Below, piece after piece: positions 25,800 to 35,710 of a stretch of 64,000 bases of DNA. Position 1 is the stretch's first letter, and every line of letters starts with the position of its first letter. The notes under the pieces are model-generated. The model ran no database searches, was not told the origin of the DNA, and saw only the letters and a program-made list of their open reading frames with translations. A program made the translations under genes and the position numbers. The stretch spans positions 1,116,001-1,180,000 of the forward strand of contig NZ_OU659204.1 in the NCBI RefSeq assembly GCF_915403165.1. Direction: 5' to 3'. The stretch comes from Providencia alcalifaciens (GTDB lineage Bacteria; Pseudomonadota; Gammaproteobacteria; Enterobacterales; Enterobacteriaceae).

Positions 25800-26780
25800 A
25801 TGGATCAGGTTGTTTATGTTGCCAGCCCAGAAACCCAACAAATTCACGTTTGGGCGATGAATCAAGTGGGTGAACTCTCACTGCTGCAAACCGTGAGTAC
25901 ACCGGGGCAAGTGCAGCCAATGGTGGTGAGCCATGATAAAAAGCATCTGTATATCGGGGTCGGCCCTCACCTGAGTGTTGTGACCTATGATATTGAGCCT
26001 CAAGGCACATTACATTTTAAAGCACAAACCTGCGTGCCGGGAAAACCTGTGCATTTATCGTTGGATAACAGCGGTAAATTTTTGTTTGTTCCTTCTTACC
26101 ACCAGCACAATTTAACGGTATTACCGATTGGCAGTGACGGTATTGCTGGGGCTCCAATTCAAGTTATCGAAGGATTACGTCATCCGCATTCATCCCATAT
26201 GGACGCTGATAATCAGCAGTTGTGGGTGCCATGTTTAGGCGAAGATCATATTCGTTTATTTGATTTGGCAAATAATGGTTATCTCACCGAAGCCACAGCC
26301 GATCAAATCACGACAGCGCCAAAAGCGGGGCCTCGTCATTTAGCGCTGCACCCTCAAGAAAAAGTGATTTACTGTTTGAATGAACTGGATTCGACCATTA
26401 ACGTTTATCATAAATTTACGCGTTACCGTGAAATGCAGAATGTCGCGTTGTACCCAGCGGGTAATCAGAGCCAGCGCTGGGCGGCGGATATTCATATCAC
26501 GCCAAATGGCCGTCATTTATATGCGAGTGAACGTTCAGAAAGTTACTTGGCTCACTATAAAGTGTCTGAGAATGGGGACGAGTTAAGTTTAGTCGGACGA
26601 TACCCAACGCAAGCGCAGCCTCGTGGTTTTAATATTGACCCGTCAGGTCGTTTCTTGGTATCGAGTGGACAAAAATCCGAGCATATTTCAGTGTCAGAGA
26701 TTAATTCTATCACTGGAGAATTAACAGAATTAGCGCGTTATAAAGCCTCTGTAGGCTGTATGTGGGTGACATTCCGTTAA
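25800..26780 (+). CDS. pgl: 6-phosphogluconolactonase
   Basis: Seven-bladed-propeller lactonase of the pentose phosphate pathway (YbhE type). The 326-residue product begins MDQVVYVASPETQQIHVWAM and shows repeated blade motifs such as FLFVPSYHQHNLTVL and AKAGPRHLALHP-like (here PKAGPRHLALHPQE). AAGGAGTCAGG precedes the ATG. ybhA lies divergent upstream, as in E. coli. Confidence 0.95.
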   Translation: MDQVVYVASPETQQIHVWAMNQVGELSLLQTVSTPGQVQPMVVSHDKKHLYIGVGPHLSVVTYDIEPQGTLHFKAQTCVPGKPVHLSLDNSGKFLFVPSYHQHNLTVLPIGSDGIAGAPIQVIEGLRHPHSSHMDADNQQLWVPCLGEDHIRLFDLANNGYLTEATADQITTAPKAGPRHLALHPQEKVIYCLNELDSTINVYHKFTRYREMQNVALYPAGNQSQRWAADIHITPNGRHLYASERSESYLAHYKVSENGDELSLVGRYPTQAQPRGFNIDPSGRFLVSSGQKSEHISVSEINSITGELTELARYKASVGCMWVTFR

Positions 26781-26792
26781 AGGTTGAGCAAG

Positions 26793-26824
26793 TGTCGCTG
26801 AGTGGATAGCTCAGCGACATTTTA
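26793..26824. terminator. Terminator between pgl and bioA
   Basis: TGTCGCTGAG (26793-26802) and CTCAGCGACA (26810-26819) form a perfect 10-bp stem followed by TTTTA. It lies between two convergent genes. Confidence 0.8.
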
Positions 26825-26826
26825 CG

Positions 26827-28098
26827 TTAAGCGGCAAGCACTTTTTCCATTGCTCGAGTTATTTTGCTCAGTTGTTCTGAGGTAATAATATACGGCGGCA
26901 TCACATAAATCAGTTTACCAAATGGGCGAACCCAAACACCTTCTTCAACAAAAATCTTCTGTAATTCAGCCGTATTGACCGGTTGCTTCATCTCAATCAC
27001 CCCAATAGTGCCTAGCACACGAACATCTTGAACACTTGAATAACGGGCAAGGGGAAGTAACTCCGTTCTCAGTTGCTGCTCAATATTGGCAACAGTCTCT
27101 TGCCATGGGCTTTCTAGCAATAATTTCAAACTGGCATTGGCCACAGCACAGGCTAATGGATTTCCCATAAAGGTCGGTCCGTGCATAAAGCAGCCTGCTT
27201 CCCCATTACTGATGGTTTCCGCTACATGGCGGGTGGCAATAGTGGCAGAGAGCGTCATATAGCCCCCGGTCAAACCTTTGCCTAGGCACATGATATCAGG
27301 TGAAATTTCCGCATGCTGGCAAGCAAATAATTTTCCAGTGCGACCAAACCCCGTGGCGATTTCATCCGCAATCAGTAGTAATCCATACTGGTCGCATAGC
27401 TCACGAACGCCTTTGAGATAATTTGGGTGATAGAAACGCATTCCGCCTGCACCTTGAACGATGGGTTCGAGGATGATCGCGGCAATGTCTTGATGGTTAT
27501 AGGCAAGTTGATGTTTGAGTGGCTGAAGATCATTTTCATTCCACTCATCATGGAAACCACACTGAGGCGCGTCGACAAAAATATGGGGTGGCAAATAACC
27601 TTTGTATAAACCGTGCATGGAATTATCAGGATCACAAACCGCCATCGCACCAAAAGTATCACCATGATAACCATGACGTAAAGTGAGAATTCGCTGGCGT
27701 TTTTCACCGCGAGCTTGCCAGTATTGCAGTGCCATCTTTAATGAAACTTCTACGGCGACTGAGCCAGAATCTGCAAGAAAAACACACTCTAATGGCTCTG
27801 GGGTGATGGCTACCAGCTGTTTGCATAATGCTATGGCAGGTGGATGGGTAATGCCTCCAAACATCACATGGGACATTTTCGCCAGTTGGTCGGTGACCGC
27901 TTGATTGAGTATCGGATGATTATAGCCATGGAGGGTTGCCCACCACGATGACATCCCGTCAATCAACCTTCTACCATCTTCCATAATCAGTTCCGCACCT
28001 TCTGCGGCAACGATTGGGTAGGCAGGAATAGGGTGGCTCATTGAGGTGTAAGGATGCCAAATGTGCTTGGCATCAAAAGCAATATCGCAACTGTCCAT
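26827..28098 (-). CDS. bioA: Adenosylmethionine-8-amino-7-oxononanoate aminotransferase
   Basis: PLP enzyme of biotin synthesis that converts KAPA to DAPA with S-adenosylmethionine as amino donor. The 423-residue product begins [20 protein letters not shown] as in the family. The PLP lysine is in [13 protein letters not shown], and [18 protein letters not shown] is conserved. It is divergent from bioBFCD across a BirA-type operator. Confidence 0.97.
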   Translation of the reverse strand: MDSCDIAFDAKHIWHPYTSMSHPIPAYPIVAAEGAELIMEDGRRLIDGMSSWWATLHGYNHPILNQAVTDQLAKMSHVMFGGITHPPAIALCKQLVAITPEPLECVFLADSGSVAVEVSLKMALQYWQARGEKRQRILTLRHGYHGDTFGAMAVCDPDNSMHGLYKGYLPPHIFVDAPQCGFHDEWNENDLQPLKHQLAYNHQDIAAIILEPIVQGAGGMRFYHPNYLKGVRELCDQYGLLLIADEIATGFGRTGKLFACQHAEISPDIMCLGKGLTGGYMTLSATIATRHVAETISNGEAGCFMHGPTFMGNPLACAVANASLKLLLESPWQETVANIEQQLRTELLPLARYSSVQDVRVLGTIGVIEMKQPVNTAELQKIFVEEGVWVRPFGKLIYVMPPYIITSEQLSKITRAMEKVLAA

Positions 28099-28107
28099 GA
28101 TTATCTT

Positions 28108-28140
28108 TCGTCAACTTTTTTTAGATCATTTAGTTGACAT
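28108..28140. promoter_or_regulatory. BirA operator in the bioA-bioB intergenic region
   Basis: GTCAACT (28110-28116) and AGTTGAC (28132-28138) form an inverted repeat with a 15-base spacer, the geometry of the biotin repressor BirA site. It lies between the divergent bioA and bioB starts and should repress both. Confidence 0.8.
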
Positions 28141-28191
28141 GATAATCGCAATATTTAAACTGGCAACAACTTTTTCAACTGGAGAGTTCCC

Positions 28192-29229
28192 GTGAGCCAA
28201 CTAAAACAGTGGACAATAAAACAAGCTAACGAACTGTTTTCAATGCCGTTTTTCGAATTACTATTTCAAGCACAGCAAGTACATCGCCAACATTTTGACC
28301 CGCAACAAGTGCAAGTGAGCACGTTGCTGTCTATCAAAACAGGGGCATGTCCTGAAGATTGTAAGTATTGCGCTCAGAGTGCGCGGTATAAAACGGGCTT
28401 AGAAACTGAGCGCTTGATGGAAGTCCAGCAAGTGGTTGAATCGGCGAAAAAAGCGAAAAATGCCGGTTCTACGCGTTTTTGTATGGGGGCTGCATGGCGT
28501 AACCCGAAAGAGCGTGATATGCCTTACCTTGAAATGATGGTTAAGGAAGTGAAAGCGTTAGGCATGGAAACGTGCATGACGCTGGGAATGATTGATGATT
28601 CACAAGCAGGTCGCTTAGCGGATGCGGGTTTGGATTACTATAACCATAACCTTGATACCTCACCGGAATATTACGGCAATATTATCACCACGCGAACTTA
28701 CCAAGACCGTTTAGATACGCTGGATAACGTGCGTAATGCGGGAATTAAAGTTTGCTCTGGTGGGATTTTGGGCCTAGGTGAAAAAGTCAGTGACCGAGCC
28801 GCATTATTGGTGCAGCTGGCGAACTTGCCAAAACCACCGGAGAGTGTGCCGATCAATATGTTGATGAAGGTTGAAGGCACACCAATGGCTGATAATGACG
28901 ATGTCGATCCTTTTGATTTTATTCGTACCATTGCGGTGGCGCGTATCATGATGCCAAGCTCCTATGTGCGTTTATCAGCAGGGCGTGAGCATATGAACGA
29001 GCAAACTCAGGCGCTGTGCTTCATGGCGGGTGCGAACTCTGTTTTCTATGGCTGCAAACTGTTAACCACGCCAAACCCTGACGAAAACAAAGATATTGCG
29101 CTGTTTAAAAAGCTAAATATCAACCCTGAGCGCATCGAAATGGAAGACGGGGAAGACCTGCAAGCAGCGAAATTAGCAAAAACTCTGTTAACCGCAGACA
29201 ATGCGCAATTCTATAATGCGGCAGTCTGA
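28192..29229 (+). CDS. bioB: Biotin synthase
   Basis: Radical SAM enzyme that inserts sulfur into dethiobiotin. Start is GTG with GGAGA at 28181. The 345-residue product has the radical SAM motif CPEDCKYC with Cys53, Cys57 and Cys60, plus a second-cluster region [11 protein letters not shown] and the arginine-containing [10 protein letters not shown]. First gene of bioBFCD; its stop overlaps the bioF start by one base. Confidence 0.98.
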   Translation: MSQLKQWTIKQANELFSMPFFELLFQAQQVHRQHFDPQQVQVSTLLSIKTGACPEDCKYCAQSARYKTGLETERLMEVQQVVESAKKAKNAGSTRFCMGAAWRNPKERDMPYLEMMVKEVKALGMETCMTLGMIDDSQAGRLADAGLDYYNHNLDTSPEYYGNIITTRTYQDRLDTLDNVRNAGIKVCSGGILGLGEKVSDRAALLVQLANLPKPPESVPINMLMKVEGTPMADNDDVDPFDFIRTIAVARIMMPSSYVRLSAGREHMNEQTQALCFMAGANSVFYGCKLLTTPNPDENKDIALFKKLNINPERIEMEDGEDLQAAKLAKTLLTADNAQFYNAAV

Positions 29230-30386
29230 TGGTCTGGTCATCGTTTATCGATAGCCAATTGCAGAAGCGTAAAGACGCTTCTGCATGGCGTGAGCGCCGC
29301 TGTATCGAGAAAAGCTCTGGTCGGGAACTCCGTTTTCAAGGCAAAAGCTACCTTAATTTTTCTTCGAATGATTATTTAGGGCTTAGTCAACATCCCGAAA
29401 TTATCTGCGCTTGGCAGCAAGGTGCGCAAGAGTACGGCGTTGGAAGTGGTGGTTCAGGACATATCACGGGATTTACCAAAGCCCATCAAGATGCGGAGCA
29501 GAAACTGGCAGATTGGTTAGGTTATCCTCGTGCCATTTTATTTATCTCTGGCTTTGCCGCTAACCATGCCTTGATCACCGCATTAATGACGGCGGAAGAC
29601 CGTATTTTGGCTGACAAACTCAGCCATGCATCGCTGCTAGAAGGGGCTATGCATTCCCAAGCTCAGTTACGGCGCTTTAGCCACAATAGCGTTGAGTCCT
29701 TAGAAAAATTAATCAGCAAACCCCACACATCGAAAACGTTAGTGGTGACGGAAGGGGTGTTCAGCATGGATGGGGACAGTGCGCCACTTGATGAACTGCA
29801 AACACTGGCTCACGCCCACGATGCATGGTTGATGGTGGATGATGCTCATGGACTTGGGATCTGGGGTCAGCAAGGGCGTGGGAGCTGTGATGAATATGGT
29901 ATTAAGCCCGATATTCTTGTGGCCACGTTTGGTAAAGCTGTTGGCGTTAGTGGGGCAGCGGTGTTGTGTGATGAACGCACCGCAGACTTTTTAATTCAAG
30001 CGGCTCGCCATCTTATTTACAGCACCTCAATGCCTCCGGCTCAAGCCGTCGCTATCTCGGCGGCGGTAGACAAAATTCAACAAGCGGACGAGCAGCGTGC
30101 TCAGTTACAGCGCAATATTCGCTATTTTAGGTGTCAGCTTAATTTACCGGATATGCAGCTGGTGGATTCAAATACGGCTATCCAACCGCTGATTGTCGGT
30201 GATAACGAAAAGAGTTTGCAGTTATCACAATTTTTACGCGAGAAAGGTATTTGGGTTCAAGCAATTAGACCGCCAACGGTTCCACCGGGTAGTGCCAGAT
30301 TACGCATGACATTAAGTGCCGCTCATCAGCAAGACGATATTGACAAATTATTGGAGGCACTCAATGAGTTTGTCTTTGTGTCATGA
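29229..30386 (+). CDS. bioF: 8-amino-7-oxononanoate synthase
   Basis: PLP enzyme condensing pimeloyl-ACP (or -CoA) with L-alanine. The 385-residue product shows [42 protein letters not shown] and the PLP lysine in [13 protein letters not shown]. It overlaps bioB by one base and bioC by 23 bases, so the genes are translationally linked. Confidence 0.97.
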   Translation: MVWSSFIDSQLQKRKDASAWRERRCIEKSSGRELRFQGKSYLNFSSNDYLGLSQHPEIICAWQQGAQEYGVGSGGSGHITGFTKAHQDAEQKLADWLGYPRAILFISGFAANHALITALMTAEDRILADKLSHASLLEGAMHSQAQLRRFSHNSVESLEKLISKPHTSKTLVVTEGVFSMDGDSAPLDELQTLAHAHDAWLMVDDAHGLGIWGQQGRGSCDEYGIKPDILVATFGKAVGVSGAAVLCDERTADFLIQAARHLIYSTSMPPAQAVAISAAVDKIQQADEQRAQLQRNIRYFRCQLNLPDMQLVDSNTAIQPLIVGDNEKSLQLSQFLREKGIWVQAIRPPTVPPGSARLRMTLSAAHQQDDIDKLLEALNEFVFVS

Positions 30387-31179
30387 TGAGGCGAGTTTAT
30401 CGCGAAATACTCGAGAAAAAGCCAAGATAGCTTCGGCATTTGGGCGTGCAGCTTCCCGTTATGATTCTCTAGCTAGCTATCAACAAAATAGCGGTAAGCA
30501 GCTGCTTAGCTTGTTAGAAAGCCACGGGGCAATAGAGACGCCTATGTTTTCTCAACAGGTATTAGATGCAGGCTGTGGGACAGGATTTTTTAGCCAAATT
30601 ATCAAACAGCGTGGTGCATATGTCACGGCGCTTGACCTCTCTGCGGGTATGCTGGATGTCGCGCGAAATAAGCAAGCAGCGCATCGTTATGTGTGTGGGG
30701 ATATGGACACGCTTCCTTTTGAGGATGCCAGTTTTGATTGGGTATTTTCGAATTTGGCCATTCAGTGGTGTGATGATTTATCTCATGCTCTAAGCGAATT
30801 ATACCGCGTGACGAAGCCAGGAGGAATTATCGGTTTTACCACGTTAGCTGAGCATTCCCTTGGTGAGCTTTCAGAGGCTTGGAAAGTGTTGGATGATTCC
30901 CCTCATGTGAACCGGTTTCTGACGTATTCAAATATTGTTAAGAGCTGTCAGGCATGGCGTAGCCAACTTTATCAACAAGCGGATACGCTCTATTTTTCGA
31001 ACCTCATTGAATTGCTTAATTCGGTGAAGGGGATCGGCGCAACTCACTTAACTGCGGGTCGCCAAGCGGGGCTGATGACACGTCAGCGTTTGCAGCAACT
31101 CAGCTCAGTATACCCAAATACCGAGAAAGGGCTGCCATTAACCTATCAAACTGTATTTGGAATGATTTATCGTGACTAA
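30364..31179 (+). CDS. bioC: Malonyl-ACP O-methyltransferase
   Basis: Class I SAM methyltransferase that makes malonyl-ACP methyl ester, the primer for pimelate synthesis. I chose ATG 30364, seven bases after GGAGG, giving 271 residues; the frame is open from 30316. SAM motif I is [11 protein letters not shown], with [20 protein letters not shown] downstream. It sits between bioF and bioD as in E. coli. Confidence 0.95.
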   Translation: MSLSLCHDEASLSRNTREKAKIASAFGRAASRYDSLASYQQNSGKQLLSLLESHGAIETPMFSQQVLDAGCGTGFFSQIIKQRGAYVTALDLSAGMLDVARNKQAAHRYVCGDMDTLPFEDASFDWVFSNLAIQWCDDLSHALSELYRVTKPGGIIGFTTLAEHSLGELSEAWKVLDDSPHVNRFLTYSNIVKSCQAWRSQLYQQADTLYFSNLIELLNSVKGIGATHLTAGRQAGLMTRQRLQQLSSVYPNTEKGLPLTYQTVFGMIYRD

Positions 31180-31846
31180 AACCTATTTTGTAACCGGAAC
31201 CGATACTGAAATCGGCAAAACGATGTCGAGTTGTGCATTGTTACAAGCGGCTAATCTGCAAGGGCTGAAAACCGTAGGGTATAAGCCAGTTGCTTCAGGT
31301 AGCGAAATGACGGCACAAGGTTTGCGTAATAGCGATGCACTACAACTGCAAGCGAATAGCCTTGTCGTGGTGCCTTATGAGCAAATTAACCCCATCATTT
31401 TTGAAGCGCCGACGTCACCGCACATTGTCAGTGAAAAAACTGGACAGGCCATTGAGTTTTCTGTGATGACTCAAGGCTTAAGGCAACTGCAGAAGCAGGC
31501 TGAATGGGTATTAGTGGAAGGTGCTGGCGGCTGGTATACCCCATTATCTGCCGAACAAACCTACGCAGATTGGGTAGTTGAACAGCAGTTGCCCGTGATT
31601 TTGGTGGTTGGTGTGAAGCTTGGATGTATTAACCATGCGGTATTAACCGCACAAGCCGTGAAAGCCTCAGGGTTATCGTTAGTTGGCTGGGTTGCGAATG
31701 AAGTGGAGCCTGCGGGCACTTATCAACAAGAGTATCTCACTGCATTGAAGCGGATGATCGATGCGCCATGCTTAGGGATCATCCCACATATCGAAAGCCA
31801 ATCTACCGATTCTGTAGGGCAATATTTAGACCTTTCCTTCCTTTAA
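31172..31846 (+). CDS. bioD: Dethiobiotin synthetase
   Basis: ATP-dependent enzyme that closes the ureido ring of dethiobiotin. Start is GTG, overlapping the bioC end by eight bases. The P-loop is GTDTEIGKT with Lys16, and VEGAGGWYTPL is the second conserved motif. The product has 224 residues. Last gene of the operon. Confidence 0.96.
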   Translation: MTKTYFVTGTDTEIGKTMSSCALLQAANLQGLKTVGYKPVASGSEMTAQGLRNSDALQLQANSLVVVPYEQINPIIFEAPTSPHIVSEKTGQAIEFSVMTQGLRQLQKQAEWVLVEGAGGWYTPLSAEQTYADWVVEQQLPVILVVGVKLGCINHAVLTAQAVKASGLSLVGWVANEVEPAGTYQQEYLTALKRMIDAPCLGIIPHIESQSTDSVGQYLDLSFL

Positions 31847-31869
31847 GAGCTCTTAAAAATCCCCATAAA

Positions 31870-31895
31870 CCCGCTATACAATTAGGTATGGCGGG
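31870..31895 (+). terminator. Probable terminator after bioD
   Basis: CCCGCTATAC (31870-31879) pairs with GTATGGCGGG (31886-31895) with one mismatch or wobble, with a short T run about 8 bases later. Only moderate quality. Confidence 0.5.
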
Positions 31896-32126
31896 AGTAC
31901 GCTTTTTACTTGTTTTTGCCGATCTTTTTTAACGTTAATGATCCTTTTTTTGTCAAGTTTCATTGGGAAAATACTAAGTAGTTTCTGTAAAAAAACAGAA
32001 TATTTTTCTTTTGTCACGAATGGAGAGTAAAAACACTTTCATCATTTCGCCATATTTCTGTCATTTTATCGCCAAACCGTAAAATGAGCATGTTACGGGA
32101 GTGCATGAGGCGGAAGGGCTTCCAGA

Positions 32127-32151
32127 GTTATCCACTATTTCTGTGGATAAC
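32127..32151. promoter_or_regulatory. Inverted pair of DnaA boxes
   Basis: TTATCCACT (32128-32136, 8 of 9 to the DnaA consensus TTATCCACA) faces TGTGGATAA (32142-32150, a perfect box on the other strand). Together they make a perfect 9-bp inverted repeat, GTTATCCAC and GTGGATAAC. It lies about 320 bases before uvrB. Confidence 0.7.
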
Positions 32152-32418
32152 CTTGTGAATTAACATTCAAAAACCATTCTGATGCTAGGTGACGAGCGGC
32201 TTTGCCTTTATTTGATGTGATTCTGGGCTTTTATATAATTTAGTTTAAATACAAATAGTTAAATAAAAGCAAGCGTTCTATTTAGATTTGCGTTAAAGCC
32301 AAAAAGTCTAAAAGCATAAAATATCTACTTTCAAAAAGGTCAAGTTTTATTTTGGGGATAACATTTTCGTAAACAGATTTCAACCTCATAAAAAAGGAAA
32401 TTTATCGCCAGTACTTGA

Positions 32419-32438
32419 AGCTGGTTTTTTATCCAGTA
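32419..32438. promoter_or_regulatory. LexA (SOS) box upstream of uvrB
   Basis: The site AGCTGGTTTTTTATCCAGTA resembles the E. coli uvrB SOS box, which I recall as ACTGTTTTTTTATCCAGT. The half sites are CTGG and CCAG with an 8-base T-rich spacer. It deviates from the ideal CTGT-N8-ACAG as the E. coli site also does. It lies 34 bases before the uvrB start. Confidence 0.7.
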
Positions 32439-32471
32439 TCATAGGCGAGAGATTATTAAAGAGGCATAACT

Positions 32472-34490
32472 ATGAGCAAGGATTTTAAACTGTATTCTGA
32501 TTTTCAGCCGGGGGGCGATCAGCCTGAGGCGATTCGTAAATTAAGAGAAGGATTAGAAGATGGTCTTGCTCATCAAACCTTGTTAGGGGTTACGGGGTCA
32601 GGTAAAACTTTTACAATTGCGAATGTTATCGCTCAAGAAAATCGCCCTACGATGTTGATGGCGCATAACAAAACTTTAGCTGCGCAACTCTACAGCGAAA
32701 TGAAAGCCTTCTTTCCTGAGAACGCAGTGGAGTATTTCGTTTCTTACTATGATTATTATCAGCCTGAAGCGTATGTCCCCAGCTCAGATACCTTTATTGA
32801 GAAAGATGCTTCGGTAAACGAACATATCGAACAGATGCGTTTGTCTGCAACCAAAGCCTTACTTGAGCGCCGTGATGTGATTGTAGTGGCATCCGTCTCT
32901 GCAATTTATGGGCTGGGGGATCCTGACAGCTATTTGAAAATGATGCTGCACTTGACTGACGGCATGATTATTGACCAGCGCTCTATTTTACGCCGCCTCG
33001 CAGACTTGCAATATAGCCGTAATGACCAAGCGTTTACGCGAGGAACTTTCCGCGTTCGTGGTGAAGTCATTGATATTTTCCCTGCTGAATCCGATGAGTA
33101 TGCACTGAGAGTCGAGCTTTTCGATGATGAAGTGGAGCGATTATCGCTGTTTGATCCGTTAACCGGGGCGATTCAGCATCGGGTGCCGCGCTTTACCGTC
33201 TACCCGAAAACTCACTACGTGACGCCAAGAGAACGAATTCTTGAGGCGATGGAAAATATCAAAGTCGAGTTAGCCGATAGACGCAAAGTGCTGTTAGAGA
33301 ATCATAAGCTACTGGAAGAGCAGCGAGTCACTCAGCGCACCCAATTTGATTTGGAAATGATGAACGAGCTGGGCTACTGCTCAGGCATTGAAAACTATTC
33401 ACGTTATCTCTCTGGGCGGGCCCCGGGCGAGCCACCACCAACATTATTCGATTACCTACCTGCGGATGGATTGTTGGTTGTGGATGAATCACACGCGACA
33501 ATCCCGCAAATTGGCGCGATGTATAAAGGTGACCGTTCCCGCAAAGAAACTCTTGTAGAGTATGGTTTTCGACTGCCTTCTGCCCTCGATAACCGTCCAA
33601 TGCGGTTTGAAGAGTTTGAAGCCTTAGCACCTCAAACTATCTATGTCTCTGCGACACCAGGTAATTACGAGCTGGATAAGTCGGGACAGGAAGTGATTGA
33701 GCAGGTAGTTAGACCGACAGGGCTGCTTGATCCGCTAATTGAAGTTCGTCCGGTGGCAACGCAGGTGGATGACTTGCTATCTGAAATTCGTATTCGCGTT
33801 CAGAAACAGGAGCGCGTGTTGGTCACCACCTTAACCAAACGTATGGCGGAAGACCTCACCGAATATTTAGAAGAGCATGGGGAGCGTGTTCGCTATCTAC
33901 ACTCAGATATCGACACGGTAGAACGAGTTGAAATCATTCGTGATTTGCGCCTTGGTGAATTTGATGTACTAGTTGGGATCAACTTATTGCGAGAAGGTTT
34001 GGATATGCCAGAAGTTTCGCTGGTGGCTATTCTTGATGCTGATAAGGAAGGTTTCTTACGTTCAGAACGTTCATTGATCCAAACTATTGGCCGTGCGGCG
34101 CGTAACTTGAACGGTAAAGCAATTTTATACGGTGACCGGATCACTAACTCCATGGCGAAAGCGATCGCAGAAACCGAACGACGCCGAGCCAAACAGATGG
34201 CGTTTAACGAGGCCCATGGCATCACGCCTAAAGGCTTGAATAAGAAAGTAGGGGATATCCTCCAGATTGGTCACAAAGTGGGTGGCAAAGGGAAAGGGCG
34301 TGGCAAAGAGAGTATCAAAGATGAATCTCTACTTAATATTCAATCCATGTCAACGAAAGAGCTGGAGCAGCGTATTTCTCAATTGGAAACGCAGATGTAT
34401 AAACATGCTCAAGATTTGGAATTTGAGGCCGCTGCAAGGGTTCGAGATGAGTTACAAACATTACGAAACCAATTTATCGCCAATTCGTAA
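32472..34490 (+). CDS. uvrB: Excinuclease ABC subunit B
   Basis: Damage-verifying helicase-like subunit of nucleotide excision repair. The 672-residue product has Walker A GVTGSGKT (Lys45), the beta-hairpin region [20 protein letters not shown], the DESH box, motif V/VI ([25 protein letters not shown]) and a C-terminal UVR domain (about 632-667) for UvrC contact. AGAGGC at 32460 serves as ribosome binding site. Expected to be SOS-induced through the box upstream. Confidence 0.98.
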   Translation: MSKDFKLYSDFQPGGDQPEAIRKLREGLEDGLAHQTLLGVTGSGKTFTIANVIAQENRPTMLMAHNKTLAAQLYSEMKAFFPENAVEYFVSYYDYYQPEAYVPSSDTFIEKDASVNEHIEQMRLSATKALLERRDVIVVASVSAIYGLGDPDSYLKMMLHLTDGMIIDQRSILRRLADLQYSRNDQAFTRGTFRVRGEVIDIFPAESDEYALRVELFDDEVERLSLFDPLTGAIQHRVPRFTVYPKTHYVTPRERILEAMENIKVELADRRKVLLENHKLLEEQRVTQRTQFDLEMMNELGYCSGIENYSRYLSGRAPGEPPPTLFDYLPADGLLVVDESHATIPQIGAMYKGDRSRKETLVEYGFRLPSALDNRPMRFEEFEALAPQTIYVSATPGNYELDKSGQEVIEQVVRPTGLLDPLIEVRPVATQVDDLLSEIRIRVQKQERVLVTTLTKRMAEDLTEYLEEHGERVRYLHSDIDTVERVEIIRDLRLGEFDVLVGINLLREGLDMPEVSLVAILDADKEGFLRSERSLIQTIGRAARNLNGKAILYGDRITNSMAKAIAETERRRAKQMAFNEAHGITPKGLNKKVGDILQIGHKVGGKGKGRGKESIKDESLLNIQSMSTKELEQRISQLETQMYKHAQDLEFEAAARVRDELQTLRNQFIANS

Positions 34491-34528
34491 TTTTTAATAA
34501 TCGTTAAAAAATACGCTAATTTATTAAG

Positions 34529-34569
34529 AGCCTCTTAGCGCTGCAATATGCAGGTTAAGGGGCTTTTTT
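34529..34569 (+). terminator. Terminator after uvrB
   Basis: AGCCTCTTA (34529-34537) pairs with TAAGGGGCT (34556-34564) with one wobble, followed by TTTTT. Confidence 0.8.
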
Positions 34570-34607
34570 ATGAATGAAATAAGTTAGTAAAATCATTTAT
34601 AACAACA

Positions 34608-34652
34608 AGTTAGTCCGTCAAGTAATTTACAGTAATTAGGACTAACTTTTTC
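34608..34652 (+). terminator. Second terminator-like hairpin before the Rpn gene
   Basis: AGTTAGTCC (34608-34616) and GGACTAACT (34639-34647) form a perfect 9-bp stem with a T run directly after. It lies about 60 bases before the Rpn start and could shield it from readthrough. Confidence 0.65.
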
Positions 34653-34712
34653 TCATTCCCCTCAAAATATTGGTTAGTATCTCGTCATCTTCCGAACCAA
34701 GATGAGGCCAAG

Positions 34713-35624
34713 ATGGCGACCCAATCAATTGTAGCTCCTCATGATTCAACCTTTAAAGGCTTTATGAGCAAAGTGGATAATGCGCGGGATTTTTTTGAAG
34801 TCCATCTTCCTCATCGCATTAAGCACCTCTGCAATTTTGATACCTTGAAGTTAGCCAGCGCTTCATTTGTGGATAAAACGCTGCGCTCTCGTTTTTCGGA
34901 CATGCTCTATTCCGTGCAAACGCTCAAGGGTAAAGGGTATTTTTACTTTTTAGTGGAGCACCAATCTTCCCCCGATAAGCTGATGGGCTGGCGGTTGATG
35001 CATTATGCATTTTGCGCGATGAATCAACATTTGCAGCAAGGGCACCAAACTCTGCCGTTGGTGGTTCCCATCTTGTTTTATCATGGGAATCAATCCCCTT
35101 ATCCCTATTCCCAATCATGGACGGATTGCTTTGAGTGGCCTGATTTAGCTCGTAGTTTGTATTGCAATCCACTGCCGCTTGTGGATGTGACAGTGGCAAG
35201 TGACGACGAAATTGTGAATCACCGAAAAGTTGCTGCGATGGAGTTAGTTTTAAAGCATGCATCTCTACAGGGTGACGTATTCGGATTATCGGAACGATTA
35301 GTTCAGGTACTCAACAATAATCAAAATCATCAAGATGATGTTATTTTGGTTATTAATTACCTCTTTAGCGTTATGGACACACCTGCTTATACCCATATAG
35401 TAAAAAGGTTGGTTGAGCGAACAGAAGAGCATCAGGAGACCGTGATGAATATTGCACAGCGATTGAGAAATGAAGGAAGAGAAGAAGCTCGACAAGAAGA
35501 GCAGGAGAAGGCCAGACAACGTACTTATGCCCAAGTTTTGACCAGTTTAAGTTTAGGTTTAAACATTGATGTTATTAGTCAAATTACAGGCTTATCCCCG
35601 ACAGAAATCGAAGCAATGCATTAA
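34713..35624 (+). CDS. Rpn family recombination-promoting nuclease (PD-(D/E)XK)
   Basis: Member of the Rpn/YhgA-like family, once called putative transposase (Transposase_31). These are PD-(D/E)XK nucleases that promote recombination; some act in antiphage defence. The 303-residue product has the family N-terminus PHDSTFKGFMSKVDNARDFF and likely catalytic Asp63 (FSDMLY) and Glu82 with Gln84 (VEHQSS). After the nuclease domain comes a charged coiled-coil segment (about 228-270) and a short C-terminal domain ending LGLNIDVISQITGLSPTEIE. An internal ribosome binding site (35434) and ATG (35445) could give a separate 59-residue C-terminal product. No transposon ends are present. Confidence 0.88.
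   Translation: MATQSIVAPHDSTFKGFMSKVDNARDFFEVHLPHRIKHLCNFDTLKLASASFVDKTLRSRFSDMLYSVQTLKGKGYFYFLVEHQSSPDKLMGWRLMHYAFCAMNQHLQQGHQTLPLVVPILFYHGNQSPYPYSQSWTDCFEWPDLARSLYCNPLPLVDVTVASDDEIVNHRKVAAMELVLKHASLQGDVFGLSERLVQVLNNNQNHQDDVILVINYLFSVMDTPAYTHIVKRLVERTEEHQETVMNIAQRLRNEGREEARQEEQEKARQRTYAQVLTSLSLGLNIDVISQITGLSPTEIEAMH
35434..35624 (+). other. Possible internal translation start for an RpnS-type small protein
   Basis: Inside the Rpn gene, AGGAG (35434-35438) stands six bases before an in-frame ATG (35445); an in-frame GTG at 35442 is closer. Translation from ATG would give residues 245-303 as a free 59-residue protein. In E. coli, intragenic small proteins from rpn genes are reported to inhibit the full-length toxic nuclease, and this gene has the same layout. 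Confidence 0.6.
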
Positions 35625-35651
35625 TACATAATTTATTAATACATAAAGAAA

Positions 35652-35690
35652 ACTGAGTTCAGTGAGAAACTGAACTCAGTCATATTTTTA
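35652..35690. terminator. Terminator between the Rpn gene and pgtP
   Basis: ACTGAGTTCAG (35652-35662) and CTGAACTCAGT (35670-35680) form a perfect 11-bp stem with a 7-base loop, followed by CATATTTTT. It lies between two convergent genes. Confidence 0.85.
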
Positions 35691-35710
35691 GTCGAATTTT
35701 TTTAGCGAGA

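Larger units (their letters stand above)
31896..32471. other. Long uvrB upstream region
   Basis: A 576-base non-coding stretch. It holds an inverted pair of DnaA boxes at 32127-32151 and a LexA-type site at 32419-32438, listed separately. The remainder is AT-rich with runs of T and A and no open frame that looks like a gene. Several promoter-like -10 sequences (for example TATAAT at 32233) are present without clear partners. Confidence 0.5.

Noticed and set aside
34713..35624. Insertion sequence
   Set aside because: The gene family was once named transposase, but no terminal inverted repeats or target duplication are seen; it is an Rpn nuclease.
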